A DNA stretch of 64,000 bases from Alisma plantago-aquatica (GCA_963693085.1 OY856411.1:1346836550-1346900549), one strand, 5' to 3'. Shown: positions 32,016-44,249, numbered from the stretch's first letter. Numbers and translations are program-made. The notes: a model not told the origin generated them from the letters alone.

Positions 32016-32942
32016 AAACCTACACAAAAAAGTCGTAGGTGGCAGAGGTGCCTCTGGCTATAAGACCAATGACCTTGTGCTCCCCCTCTGATCGCATTCA
32101 AGTAGCAAGGGCAATCGGATTAACATGAAATTCAGTGTCCAAATTGGAGGCTGAAGTATCTACTACTACACTACACCTCGGCATTTCGTAGATACCAAAG
32201 TTGTTGCGGAAGATTGCTACATGCCCGACTACAGATTAGGAGGGTGGAGCAATGACTGATTCGGCAATAGCTGAGCAACTTACAAGCAATAGCATCAACA
32301 ACAAAAGAAGAAAAGATATTGCCTGTGGACAGTATGTTTTTTTTTCAATGTTAGGGTTAGGGATCAATGCCCTCATGCTGTGAAAAACATAAAACCGGGA
32401 AATTAAATATTGTGTACAACTAAGTAAAACACTACTCACTATATTTAGGAGAGGGGATAAGACAGACTTGGACTCAAAACAGAAGAGCACCACATACTCA
32501 GGCCAATCGTACATAACACAACAATCAATGAAACCAACTTCTTTATCCTGTATGTAGTAGAGCATCGAAGCTTTGAGAAAACCCTCAGCCTATAGAGAGA
32601 ATGACACAACAATCCACCTTGTAGACAGATGCTAACAAGAATCTTGGCAATTTTGCCTATGAATCCTTGTTCTATAATGACCAGTTTTATTCATAACCTA
32701 TGTCCCTACTCATTAGCAAAGGTGATGTTGTCACTATGTATGTTTGTCTTTCTTTACTGACCATGCTCATCATCTATGGGCAACAAAAAATAGAAGATGA
32801 GAAGTTGGTAACTAATACTGTGCTTGAAGTGGTTTCTCTACTGTGCCTCCAGCATCTTCATGATGCTTCAGAAAAGAGGCAAAACTTGGGTAACCATCGC
32901 TGTAGAGAAAATGAACTATTTCCTTCCAGGTTCCATCTCTTT
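32016..32942. other. Unassigned; weak LTR-like end near 32377
   Basis: GTTAGGGTTAGGGATCAATGCCCTCATGCTG at 32350-32380 resembles the primer-site side of the small minus-strand LTRs (compare 31335-31361), but the primer site is badly eroded. A block of about 165 bp to its right ending near 32540 might be that LTR. No coding feature is supported. Confidence 0.3.
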
Positions 32943-33342
32943 CTTGTTGTGTAACTACATAATTCATGAGCCCAGTTGGGAAGGTAAATCGAGGGTGCTT
33001 ATGTATACAATAATATATGCATGTCACGAAGAACTAAAATGATAGACTTCAATTCGACCCGCCGTTACCTCCAATTGCTTAAATTATAATCGAGATATCC
33101 AGACTAGCAAGTGCGAGAAATTAAACTCTGTTGACTCTCTTCCTTGTTGTGTAACTACATAATTCATGAGCCCAGTTGGGAAGGTAAATTGAGGGTGCTT
33201 ATATATACAATAATATATGCATGCCACGAAGAATTAAAATGATAGACTTCAATTCGACCCGCCGTTACCTCCAATTGCTTAAATTATAATCGAGATATCC
33301 AGACTAGCAAGTGTAAGAAATTAAACCCTGTTGACTCTATTC
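32943..33342. repeat. Recent 200-bp tandem duplication
   Basis: The unit starting CTTGTTGTGTAACTACATAA at 32943 is repeated from 33143. By eye the copies differ at fewer than ten positions. Each holds GTTGGGAAGGTAAAT and GACCCGCCGTTACC. No reading frame is preserved, so this looks like a recent replication or unequal-exchange duplication of non-coding DNA. Confidence 0.9.
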
Positions 33343-34038
33343 CTATTGGCATATAGATAATGATCAAGAAACTATAATGGATGGACTAAATTCCACTCCA
33401 TAGTTAATTTCATCTTGGCCACCACTACAGTCATGATAGAATACTCCACCTGCCCAACCAAGTGTAAACACACTGGCGATTCGTTCTATGTGACTAACAG
33501 ATATGTTGGAACCCATCAAGAAAACGGATAGGCTCCTTGTCTAGTTCCCAAATAGAGATAACAAATTAATTAACTATATGCCCACCCATCTGACATGCAT
33601 TCATTGATTCCATTTGGTAAAGTGGTGCGATTACCTGGGCAGCGATAGGGTAAGGTCGAGCAGGTTGCAATCGTTCGTAACCGCTGTTACAAACACAAGA
33701 TCACCCACCGCTTTGAATTTGTGTTGTTTTTAGTATTGAGTAGCGCTCAACATTAATTTTTTTTTCACTGGACAAAAATCTTACGGATGATCCATCTCAC
33801 GGCACCGGAGTGTTGGCTCACCAATCGCGTTGTCAAACGCTGCATGAATTTTGTTTCTGGAATTGGTAAACATAATCAGTGATGAAAGTATGCATCTTGC
33901 ATGTTGTGCTTCTATATCAGAAAAAGGAAAGAAAACCACTTGGTTGATTTGACTTCTGAGAATATCTTCTTCCAGTCAATAGTTAAATCCGGGCTAATTG
34001 ATACCCTGTTTTAATTGTTGTGTATTTCAAATTTTCAG
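33343..34038. other. Unassigned, possibly intronic
   Basis: No recognisable coding or RNA feature. It ends in the pyrimidine-rich acceptor-like tract TTTCAAATTTTCAG (34025-34038) that precedes the candidate terminal exon. Confidence 0.35.
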
Positions 34039-34126
34039 GTTAAAGTCGAAAGAGAGAACTGTTTTAACTGGTGTTTTCTCCAAGTACAGTGGCAAGGCCG
34101 TTGCTGCTTTGACCGAAGACAAGTAG
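34039..34126 (+). CDS. Candidate terminal exon of an unidentified host gene
   Basis: After an acceptor-like TTTTCAG (34032-34038) an 88-bp stretch reads 28 residues and a TAG stop (34124-34126): a basic start (LKSKERT) and an end rich in small residues (SGKAVAALTEDK). AT-rich sequence like a plant 3' untranslated region follows. It is short and unsupported by a recognised family, so it may be accidental. It could belong to the same gene as the exon at 19592, although 14 kb of transposon-rich sequence lies between them. That link is a guess. Confidence 0.3.
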
Positions 34127-35479
34127 TCAAAATACATTTTGTATAGCTCTCGTGAGAGTATTCTTTAACCTGTATTTTATGCCTCGCTTGTTAGTAGCTT
34201 TTTACAGTCATCGTCGTTATATCTAAGCCTTAAAACCAATGATGTTCCATTCAGTTACAAATATCATCCTTTCCTAGTTGGTCACTTGAAGAGAATTATG
34301 CTATTTTGTTGCCCATTTCGCTCTTGTAATCCCAACAATACAGACATGTGAATCCCATGCACTAAAAGCGCATGGTCTGTTTTGACCTGAAAGCATCATT
34401 TTTGTAGAACTCATTTGCATGTATCCTGGTTACAGGAGCAGTTCAGTTGAGTGAGTTCAGGGAAACTTCAATTTTGCATACCTCAATTTCTACTTTGGTT
34501 ACCTGCAAGTGTTCTTAAGTTTACGATAGTGATTTAAACACACTGATACGGACGAAACCATGCATAGCGTGGATATACACGTATCGTTTGTACTGAACAC
34601 CTAACACCATACGCGGTTCTGGTTTTCAAGTTTGTTATGGAGCCTCTTGGAATAAATCAGTCCCAGCGGGCTCTAGCAAACTATCCACACCACCTCGTTT
34701 TCTACCCTGATTCTGGCAAGTCTAAAGCGTCTCAAATTTACGACTGTATGCATAGCATACCTTACAGATGCCCTTTTACTAAGGTCCCGTTTGGCTGGAG
34801 CACTCATGAATACCTCTGTACTTGGAGATTAGAGGAGTCCAACTGCATCAAAGTAGATTGCTGTTTGAGAATCGATTCGTTTGCATACCCAAAGATTCAA
34901 TAGCAGGTATTTCTGCTAACGGGCCCAACAAAGCAAGAGCAGCTCTTGCCGTCACAGCTTCTTCTCACTCACAGAAGAAAGATGAGAAGAAGAAGGCGCA
35001 GAGTAATCGGTCCATCGGATAATGGCCGAGGAACTGTGGAGCAACGTGTGTGGTGGCGGAATGATTAGTACAGGCAAGTAGAAATGGAGAAAGGAGGGAA
35101 GGAGGAAAAGGAGGCAGCATAATAGGAGGGAGGAGCGAGAAGGGAGGAAACGATGTGTGTTGGGGTAATGCGGAGGTAGGCTCCGGGAAACTAGGCTGCG
35201 TCGTTGCGCCCTGGAATTTCTGAATCATGCTGATCTCGGCGGGATTTGAAAGGCTGTATTCAACCACATAAGAATACCGTTCCGAGAATACCAGTAATCA
35301 GAGACTACCTTAGCAAATATCCAAATGACATATTGATAAAGACCGATGTTTAGAAGACCGTGTTTAACTGCAATCCTGTCGTGAAATACTTTACCCAAAC
35401 GACTGAGTTTGATAACGCTCATTTGGAGATGGATTGTAGTGAGGGGACTACTGGAAGAACCAACACCTCGGATGGAACA
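34127..35479. other. Unassigned sequence before the second LINE
   Basis: A plus-strand frame at 34880-35022 is Ala- and Lys-rich. I recognise no family in it. The stretch 35230-35480 may contain the eroded 5' part of the LINE that is clear from 35480 on. Confidence 0.35.
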
Positions 35480-35539
35480 TGACACACCCAAAGGTCCAAA
35501 AGGGGAAGACGGAGAAACATTCATCAAGTTGAAAAGCCT

Positions 35540-36105
35540 CCTGACCTGCAGTCCACCAACCCATTTGCAAGCCTTTTGGAAGAGGAAAATGCCGATGTTG
35601 ATGCAGATAAGGAGATGAGTTCAGGTCTAGTGCATCCGGAGACAACTATGCAAACCAAAAAACCTGACAAAGTGTGGAGGAAAAAGAAGGTGACGAGGCA
35701 AGCAGAAGAAGGGGGGAGCAATGAAAAGGTCCTACAAGATATCACGAACTCGGAAGGCAATAAGGTAACCAAACCGATTCCTACTAAATCATCACATGTA
35801 GCAGTTAACCCAGCCATTGATGAGGTTGTCGAAGTGATTGAAGTGGTGAAGGGAGACAAAGAATGGACATGACACAAAATGACACAAACAAGGAAACTCC
35901 TCAAGGATGTTTGTCAATAGAAGAACTCAATAACATTAACGAGGCATTAGCAGCAAATGTGTCTGCCAGCACGAGAAGGAAGTGCGAAGGAAATGACACA
36001 AAAATAAACAGAATAAGAAAGCAACAAGCTGTCACCACAACCGAACCCCGAAGGCGAAGCCCCAGAAGACTGGACCCGAATACACAACATCCCATTCCCA
36101 CATAA
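35540..36105 (+). pseudogene. LINE ORF1, C-terminal remnant
   Basis: In successive frames the translation gives NPFASLLEEENADVD followed by charged, low-complexity sequence rich in Lys, Glu and Thr, then a basic PRRRSPRRLDP end. The NPFASL-type motif followed by acidic residues is typical of the region after the zinc knuckle in plant LINE ORF1. The DUF4283-like part and the knuckle are not recognisable upstream. Confidence 0.5.
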
Positions 36106-36213
36106 CGACATGAACCACCTTTGGAGGTAATACTAGAGGCGATCAAGAGGAAGATGTGAACAAAGAGAATGTGAATACTGAAGATCCTGAGCCTGATGTT
36201 GATGCTGAAGGGT

Positions 36214-36720
36214 GCTCACAAACCACTGTATCTCTGAAAGTTATCCTAATGTTAGACATAATGTGTTGGATCATCCGAGGGATCAGATAGGAGACACATT
36301 GAAAACTCAAAGAGTTGATGTCTATCCACAAACCTAAAATAGTTGTTATCATTGAACCGTGGCTGAGAGGAACTAAGGCCACACAAACGATTACTAAGCT
36401 TGGATTTGAGAAATCCTTTTGGGTGGAGGCTTAAGGTTTCCTAATGTTAGACATGATGTGTTGGATCATCTGAGGGTGGGGGCTCACAAACCATTGTATC
36501 TCTATAAGTTATCCTAATGTTTGACATATTGTGATGGATCATCTGAGGGACCAGAAAGGAGACACACCGAAAACTCAAAGAGCTGATGTCTATCCACAGA
36601 CCTAAAATAGTTGCTATAATTGAACCGTGGATGAGAGGAACTAACACCACACAAACGATTACTAAGCTTGGATTCGAGAAATCCTTTCGGATGGAGGCTC
36701 AAGGTTTCACCGGTGACATT
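36214..36720 (+). repeat. Tandem duplication (about 268 bp) of the LINE endonuclease start
   Basis: GCTCACAAACCA at 36214 recurs at 36482. The downstream sequence, through ATGTCTATCCACA and GATTACTAAGCTTGGATT, matches to about 36440 and 36700 respectively. Each copy encodes the endonuclease N-terminus (SIHxPKIV...IEPW). Copies differ by scattered substitutions, so the duplication is not recent. Confidence 0.75.
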
Positions 36721-37403
36721 TGGGTGTGCTGGAACGAGATCGATTGTGACATGATGATCATAAACTACCATCAGAAGCTTGTGACGTGCTGCATCAATAA
36801 TACCACTATGGTAACATTCGTATATGCTAATCCCACATCACAGTGCGTAAGTTACTATGGAAACACATTGTGCAAATGGGGAACACGTCCACTAATCCAT
36901 GGATCGTGCTGAGCGATTTCAATACAATTTGCAATCCTGAGGAACGTAGTGGCAACATACATTATAATTTCACTAAGGCTCGAATCTTTCAAGAAAATTT
37001 GTTGGAGCCCGGACTGTGAGACCTGGGTTTCTCAGGACCTAAGTTCACCTTCAAGAGAGGAGGTCTACAACAACGTTTTGATCGTGTTGTAGCAAACACA
37101 ACCTTCATTCAAGCATCAATAATTCTTTTGCAGAGCATCTTCCACGGTTGCAATCCGACCATAACCCAATCTTGGTCAAATGTGTTAAACAATATGCCTG
37201 ACCTGGGAGATTCATTGCCAAAGCTTCTTGGGCATGTGACGAGGAGCTCAAAACCTTGCTTGCAGGTAACTGAAATCGTAAGGCGGACTTCAATACTGCA
37301 CTTGAGAATATTGAAAACACAATGATCCAATGGGACAGAGATAGGAGGAAGATCATTCTCATGCAAAACATAAGGCAGATGGAGAAGGAACTAGTGGCTT
37401 GCT
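36586..37403 (+). pseudogene. LINE endonuclease and start of the linker
   Basis: Recognisable motifs, spread over three frames: IIEPWM (catalytic Glu region), FVYANP (the Tyr-Ala motif), LSDFNTI (Gly of GDFN replaced by Ser), RFDRVVAN (the KLDR equivalent) and SDHNPIL. Several frameshifts separate them. After SDHNPIL the linker continues to METEKEL-type sequence at 37395, where the 1.2-kb hAT-like element interrupts it. The linker resumes at 38608. Confidence 0.7.
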
Positions 37404-38599
37404 CTGTGTTGTACAAGCGCCTAGGCTTAAGTCATCCCGCCTCAAATTAGGCGCCCACCCCCCTAATTGACCTAAGTTGTTTCCTAAGGCATTTTGAGGC
37501 CCAAATTAAGCCAATTCAAGGCTAATTTAGCATAAATTAGATCTGAATTTGATCAAATTGAGCCATTTTATGGTTAAATTAGGTCTGATTTATCCCAAAC
37601 AGGGTGTATTTGGGGTAAATAGGTCTGATTTGGGGGGAAACATGCCTGATTTGGGGGAATTAGGTCTAATTTGGGGGAATTAGGTCTGATTTGGTCATGT
37701 AAGGCCTCCTTTAGATCAACATAGGGAAATTTAAGGTTAGTTAGGTTTGATTTGGTCATGTTATGCAAATTAGGTTTGATTTTAGGTGAGCATATTATGC
37801 CTAATTTGTGGAAAACAAGTATGATTTTAGGGAAATGGTCTGACATGGTGAGATTAGGTCTAATTTGGCCAAATTAGATATTGTTTAGGCCAATATAGGG
37901 AAAATTTGGGGAAATTAGGTATGATTGGATCATAATATACAAAATTAGATTTCATTTAGGCCAAATCATGTCAAAATTGGGCACATTAGATCTAATTTAG
38001 GGGAAACAAGTATAATTAGGAGAAAATTGTTCTAAATTGGATGACTAAGTTTTATTTGGCCAAATTTTGTCTCATTTAGGTGAATATTTGAAAAATTTAT
38101 GGAAATTGGAATTGATTAGGTCATGGCATACAAAATTAGGTCTGGTTTAGGCAAAAATTAGGGTTAAATAGGTCAAATTTGATCAAATTTGGATCAAATG
38201 AATTCAAATTAGGGCCAATCAGTTCTAGTTTAGGTCTTGTTAGTTTTTATTTAGCCTAAATTTGACATAATAGTATTATGCATGCTTTGGCTACAAACAT
38301 AATACATGTTTAGCTTTCTAATTTCTATATGAATTTTGTTTAGGTAAAACTTCCACAATTCAATTCATTTCTAAAGATTTTGTTGCTTTCTTCATACGAT
38401 GCTAGCACATTGATTGCACATTTATGATGTATATTTATATGTGCAAGGAATTAAGGATTGTATTTTTCAGAAATTTTACATATATCTATTAAAATATAAA
38501 ATATAAAATATAAAATTCCTGGAAATGCCTGGGCCTCCACCTGGGCACCTAGGCTGTCTAGGCATCACCCTGGAACGCTTGGCCACCTATACAACCATG
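37404..38599. mobile_element. 1.2-kb hAT-like non-autonomous element, copy 2
   Basis: It is flanked by GGCTTGCT (37396-37403) and GGCCTGCT (38600-38607), an 8-bp duplication with one mismatch. Ends match copy 1: left CTGTGTTGTACAAGCGCC, right read inwards CATGGTTGTATAGGTGGCC. The interior has the same AATTAGGTCTGATTTGGG repeats and aligns with copy 1 over nearly its whole length, with small indels. It lacks the extra GCGCCTAGG units that copy 1 has near its left end. Removing it restores continuity of the LINE linker, confirming the boundaries. Confidence 0.85.
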
Positions 38600-38607
38600 G
38601 GCCTGCT

Positions 38608-40440
38608 ACAACCCCATCACAAACGAGATTTACATTGACATGAAAGCTGCTATTGACATCATCCTTAGAGAAGAAGAGTGGAAGCTGAAAAGCCACATAA
38701 ACTGGATAAGGAATGGATATTCCAATATGAAATTCTACATGCATATGTAAAACAACGAAGGCAAAAAAACACAATTCTTATGCTAAAAAACAAGGATGGC
38801 TTATGGATCATAGGGGAGTCGACACTGAAGGAGTTGGTTCAATCTCATTTCCAATCTTTATTAACTGAGCCAGAATGGTTCCAATTGAGAGTCATAGATT
38901 CAATACCTGGGCATTTTAAGGAGGTGACATTTTCATAGCTGAAGGCCATCGTAGAGGAACCCAAGGAAGAAGAATGCCTAAAAATTCTTAAAAATCTAAA
39001 TCCGTATAAGGCAGCGGGTCCTTACGATATCAATGGCCTTTTTGTCGTGAGCCATTGGAACATTGTGAAGGATTCAATTTTGATAATTGCAAAGAGGGCG
39101 TTGCGTGGTGAAATGCTATCTAAAGAGCTATGTGATTCTATCATTGTGCTTATTCCAAAAATAAACAAGCCGTGCGCAGCTGCGTCCGATCTTGTTAAAT
39201 AATTTCAGCTTGAAGCTGATATTGAAAATTGTGGTTGAAAGACTGAAAGGCCATCTGTCGGGTTGGATCTCACAAACACAAAGCACATTCATGCCAGGTA
39301 GGCACATTTCATATAACATAGCTATTATCCTTGAAGTCTTTCATATAATGAAGAGAAAGAAGGGGCCTCATATATAGCCATTAGGGTCGACTTGTCAAAG
39401 GTGTATGATAGACCATCATGGCCTTTCATAAGGAACAAAATACAAAATTTAGATCTCCCCTATAACATAATTGGATATATTATGTATTCTATTTCTAGAG
39501 ATGAATGGTCTATACTCTGGAATGGGGCTAGTCTTCGCCCATTCAAGCCCAGACAGGGACTTAGACTGGGAGATCCATTATCACCTTACATCTTCATGCT
39601 GTGCATTGAACAACTAAGCCAAATGATAAATGACTTGGTCCAAAGTGCTAAATGGATACCCATCAAAATGGGATGAAGCAAGATTGTACTATCTCGTGTG
39701 TTTTGCGGATGATCTGATTCTATTCGGAGAGGCGACCTACACACAAATGCATATGATTAAGAAGTGTTTCAAAAAGTTTGAAGAACTTCAGGGCAATCCA
39801 TTTCAATTGCCAAGACGCAAGTCCTCTGCACAACCAACATTCCTTTAGCTACAAGATCCAAAATGAAGAGGATTTGCAAGTTTCAGGAAACTGATGATCT
39901 CAGACGGTATTTAGGCGTCCCCATCCTTCATTCAAAGGTAACTAAAAAGACCTATGCAAGCATACTGGATAAAATTGAATCTAGAATGAATGGGTGAGCA
40001 ATAAGGACATTATCTTTGGCTGACCGTTACTGCTTGGACAAGTTGACACTAGAAGCTATACCAACCTATATTATGCAAACCACAACTCTCCCCCTTGGCC
40101 TATGCGACAAGATGGATGGGTGCATTAGAAGACTCCTATGGGGAGGATGTTAATAAGAGAATGCAATGTCCCTAGTGGCATGGAACAAAGTGACCAACAG
40201 TAAGAGAATGGTGGACTCGGGCTCCGAACACTGCAGAAGTGGTGCATAGCACTTCTAGCAAAAAAAAACGCTTGGGACATCTTGAGTAACAGAGACACCA
40301 TCTGGGGCATGTTTATGAGGAAATACTATGACAACTACTCTAAAGGACAGGGGACGAACTTGTCCCGATTGGCACAATCTACCCTCAGATGCAAACAGAG
40401 GATCGTCAAGAACTCGTATCTCCTACCCTAAATGGAAGGA
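38608..40440 (+). pseudogene. LINE linker and reverse transcriptase
   Basis: The linker gives AAIDIILREEEWKLKS and INWIRNG, then frames shift. Reverse transcriptase motifs follow: IRVDLSKVYDRPSW (first catalytic Asp, near 39388), GLRLGDPLSPYIF (the family has RQGDP; 39560) and CFADDLILFGEA (39705), which keeps both Asp of the active site. Several frameshifts and stops separate them. The match continues through GDDEWRVL at about 40695, after which the LINE cannot be followed until about 43260. Confidence 0.75.
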
Positions 40441-40735
40441 AAATCAATATCTAGGATGACACCTGGGTTGAGCCGGGGATCTAACTAGCTACCAAGGCAC
40501 TGCACATTGTCTCAGAATCCCTGTGAGATCTGTCAATGGTGAGTGTAGTCTTGGAAAATGGGCAATGGGGTTCAAACTTTCTGAACTACCAGTTACCACC
40601 GAGATTGGCCCACTAGATTCTAAAACTAGGGCCTCCATCCGACACGAATCTACTGGACGTCAGAGTATGGATGGGGACGATGAATGGAGAGTACTCTACA
40701 AAATCAACACACACAATTCTGAGAGGTAATCTGGA

Positions 40736-41334
40736 CATTATGGTTGATAGATAATGGAAAGTATCGTTGTTCTCACAAAAATATCTACTTTAATATGAGA
40801 CCATTATCTTGCCCTATTACATTAACATTTGTTGATGATTTCATACATCTTAAATAGGGTTTTCCATTAATATTGCAAACCCTAATCTTGCCAAAATTAT
40901 GATGTGACTTGATGCATGTATTCATTACAACTATATTAGACTGTAATCTTATATTGATGACTTATCACATGATTATAACATCATGGTACATGAAAATGAC
41001 TAATCCATTTATCTCCTAAAATACCTATGTGACTCATTCATGCTCATCATGCTGGATACTAATGTTGAGGATGATTTTTCACGATAATACGATGAATGGA
41101 CACCTGAGGGACTAATTAGGGTTAGGAACCCTGGTCATGATATAATGACCTCATGACTTGCATCTTTCCAAGATCTTGACAAAAGGCTTTATATTTTGAA
41201 TATAAGATCTAACTCAAAGGGGTTGACCTATTACTTGTTGAGATTTTGTACTCTAAATCTTTGGTGAAAGGTACGCTATTATATCTCCTCATTGGTTGCA
41301 TTGAAGACACCTTTTATGTATCTCTTGGTTGTAT
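40736..41334. other. AT-rich sequence interrupting the LINE, left part
   Basis: It continues at 42936-43260 across the retroposon. Together they may be one insertion in the LINE, but I see no inverted or direct terminal repeats. No coding feature. Confidence 0.35.
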
Positions 41335-41347
41335 ATTTGGCTATATA

Positions 41348-42922
41348 TGAAACAAAACAATATGGTCTCCCTCTCTAGGGTTTTCACTTTCCCTTCTTAC
41401 TAGAGTGCCCCGGCGGATGCCGCTGGGGGGAGGGAGCGTCGCTCTGACGCCTTCCTCCCCCTGGCCTTCCAACAGCTCTCGGTGGTCTCTGAGTTTGTAG
41501 CGCGACGCGAGGCTCTGGAGAGGGGCCATCTTGCTGTGTGCTGTTAGGGTGTGATGGATGGCGAGGAGATGAGATGCGCCACGAGTCTCAGCATCTGGGC
41601 CAGAGCTGGCGTTTCGACTAGCTCGACTCCTTACCGTTCGAGTGTGATGGTTGGAGAGAGCCGCTCCCAGCCAGATCTAGTTTGCGGCCGTGCTCCATCG
41701 CGCAGGTGAAGTTGGGCTTCCCCCAGCCTCGCCAGCACCTCCCTACCTTACTCTGAGCGAAAGCTATCCTGGGTGGCATTGGCTCGGTCCTGTCCTCAGT
41801 GGCGTCGTTGGTCTTAGGCAGCGAGTGGGTACCGTCACTGGGTGGAGCGTCTCCTCCCTGCCCGTTTCGGCGATCGGCGGCACGCTCCACTCTCCAGCGA
41901 TGGCAGGGCAACGCTGCGGCGCGCCTAGTTTCTCCCTGCTGCTTCAGTTTTGGTCGCCCCTGGCTGATCAAGCCTCATCGCAGTCAGGTGCTCACGGTGG
42001 TGCCTCTGCTACTACTGCTTCAAAACACTTTCAAGGAATTTTGACGGAATGCCAGATAGCTTTCAGGTGCTGCACGAGGGGTTTCGTCCTCAAGCAGTTC
42101 GATGTTTTGCCTAGTAGTAGTCAGGGGCCCCTGCTCTCAGTGGCGCCTCTGCTTCAGCTGGCTCGGAGCACCTTCATGGTGTTTGACAGTTTGCCTCGTT
42201 GCATTTAGGTGTTCACGAGGATGGGCTTATGAGGGGGGCTGGTTCCTCCTCTCTTCCTTCTTATCCTTGTGCTGCTGTGTGCAGGAGTTTGGTGCTGTGC
42301 TATCAGCTTCTCGGAGACATGGACCATTGTAGGTTAGCATCTTGGGTGTGTGACGGGATGTTAGTTTGAAGTATCTCCCTATTCTTGGCATAGTACCACA
42401 ACTTGTGGGTACGGTTATTAGATAGTTGGTGCTGTGCCAAGCTTGATGGAGTGAATTGGAGCTGACCTTTCCCTACCACTCTTCATTGTTTAAAACGTGC
42501 TGGCTCTTGCTTCTCTTGTGGTTAGCTTCTGCTGTTCTGTGCTAGGGGTTCCTTTTCTTGGGTGTCACCCATTAGAAACCTATAGTCAGATAGCTGAGAA
42601 GATCAGAAACTTCTTATCTAGCTATGGGCTGGACTGCTAGTGGTTGTTCTATGTCATGTTGCTATTAATATTTGTGGGTATGATGAATGCATGTAATAGT
42701 GTCTTGCGTAGTCGTCTTCTGGTTGCACAGCTGGGACCTAGCTTGTTTAGTTCGATTGGTTTTCTTAGTTTTTGTGTTCACCTAGAAATCTTGTATGTCC
42801 CCCTGCGTGGGGATTTTGTTCCTTGTTTGAGCTTTTATAGCTCCCGTCGATGTAATGGGGTACTTAGTGCTCGAAGTTTTTGGTATTAATAGTAACACAC
42901 TTTTTGACTGACCAAAAAAAAA
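41348..42922 (+). mobile_element. Polyadenylated retroposon (1.58 kb) with 13-bp target duplication
   Basis: ATTTGGCTATATA stands at 41335-41347 and again at 42923-42935. The right copy is preceded by an A run (42914-42923), the mark of LINE-type target-primed insertion on the plus strand. The body is GC-richer than its surroundings, especially 41400-41930. Its 3' end, GCTTTTATAGCTCCC, GATGTAATGGGGTAC and TTTTTGGTATTAATAG, resembles a plant LINE 3' untranslated region. There is no endonuclease or reverse transcriptase. The longest frame (41690-42208, 172 residues) matches nothing I know. It could be a LINE-derived internal deletion or another transcript copied by LINE machinery. Confidence 0.75.
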
Positions 42923-42935
42923 ATTTGGCTATATA

Positions 42936-43260
42936 CTTGGTTGAGCTACTATTTCCTATTGATTAGTCTTCCATTTTTCCTATATTATATTTTGAGACAA
43001 ACTTGAAAACATAAATGATATTGCCAATTATGGCTGCCTATATATTGATGATGATAATGTTGATAATGTTGATATTGAGTACAAGCGACCTCCTCATTCA
43101 GAGGGTGGAACTTGTACATTAACCTCCTACCTCATATGGAGAGAAGGATCCTGGTGACCTCCCCCATCACGTTGGGGCAATGGAGCCACACAAAATATAT
43201 AAGCATGCTTCTCAAATCAGCATAATGGGAACTCATAATAAAAATTGAATTGTTCAAACT
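42936..43260. other. AT-rich sequence interrupting the LINE, right part
   Basis: Contains a short TGATGATAATGTTGATAATG simple repeat near 43047. No gene. Confidence 0.35.
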
Positions 43261-44240
43261 AAACATCTAGTCGAATAAATATTGGATTGGGAAAATCACT
43301 TGTTATACTTCTTGAATATAAGTCCTACCAAGTGTACTATGTTGCCATAAAAGTACCTGCCAAAGCAAAGCTCTTCACCTGGCTAGTATGGCATGAAGGT
43401 CTGCATACCAACAAAAGACGAGTCCAATGAAAGTTGGTCACCAATAGTTTGTGTGAAAGGTGCAAATTAATGAGGAAACCTACACTCACGCCTTAAGGGA
43501 TTGTCCATACTCCAAAGAGGTGTGGCAAATGTTTCTAAATGCCCACCCAACAAGTGACTTCTTTCAAGATAACATCAAAGGGTGATTCAAAGAACAAGTA
43601 AAATGAAGTGATCGACATTACAACAATTTTTGATAGCCTATTGAATTCTGTGGAATGCAAGGAACAACCAGGTATTTGATAATATAGCTACTCCAGTCGA
43701 CCACCATGTACAACACATTGAGAGAGAGATTCAACTGAACATAATTTCTTGGGAGAAGAATAACTTAAACTCGACCAAAAAGCCACTGGAAGGTCACCAA
43801 TGATCACAACCTCCAACTGAGTGTATAAAAATAAACACCGATGCAGCTTAGACCAGGAACAAAGCTACAATAGCTATGATTTCTTATGATCAGGAAGGAA
43901 GATGGATCGACGACCATGCAAGGGAGACGGTAGAAGGGTCTTCCCTTCATGCCGAGGCTACAATGGTTGACTTGGCACATGAAGTTTCATGCAAAGCAAT
44001 TTCTAAAAGGTGATTATCGAGACTGATTGCAAGGTACTCGTGGATATGCTGCACTGTAATCAGGAGAACAACCCCAAGTTTGCAACATCATTGAGAGAAT
44101 ACAAAGGAGAAAGAAGGAAAACCCTGATTGGTACATAAGATTCAAGATGAGGAGTTGTAACATAGCTGCTGACACTCAGGCCAAATTCTATCAAAAACAT
44201 ACCTTCGGGTACTTTAATTATATCATACCACCTGATTGTA
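43260..44240 (+). pseudogene. LINE zf-RVT and RNase H remnants
   Basis: Around 43355-43470 the translation gives VPAKAKLFTWLVWHEGLHTN and then LCERC, the zf-RVT hallmark (Trp-rich motif followed by CxxC). Around 43830-43990 it gives INTDAA, then a strand ending in DHAR and SLHAEATMVDLAHEV, the Asp and Glu motifs of the plant LINE RNase H (RVT_3). Stops and frameshifts are common. This is the 3' end of the LINE that starts near 35480. Confidence 0.65.
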
Positions 44241-44249
44241 TTAAACCCA

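Larger units (their letters stand above)
35480..44240 (+). mobile_element. Old L1-type LINE with RNase H, broken by several later insertions
   Basis: Pieces of one LINE in the right order on the plus strand: ORF1 tail (35480-36105), endonuclease (36214-37250), linker (37250-37403 and 38608-38940), reverse transcriptase (38940-39860), thumb and connecting region (to about 40735), zf-RVT-like (43340-43530) and RNase H (43830-44230). Frameshifts and stops are frequent, so it is old and dead. A 1.2-kb hAT-like element splits the linker at 37404-38599. About 2.5 kb of unrelated sequence, itself holding a polyadenylated retroposon, separates the thumb from zf-RVT. The RNase H domain marks a lineage different from the LINE at 10.45-15.13 kb. 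Confidence 0.75.

Noticed and set aside
34637..34903. 88-residue plus-strand frame
   Set aside because: No recognisable motif, no supporting splice signals, and it lies in otherwise unassigned sequence.
41690..42208. 172-residue frame in the polyadenylated retroposon considered as a gene
   Set aside because: GC-rich sequence gives several overlapping frames (41618-41971 minus, 41799-42044 plus). No family is recognised and no conserved motif seen, so it is reported only within the retroposon entry.
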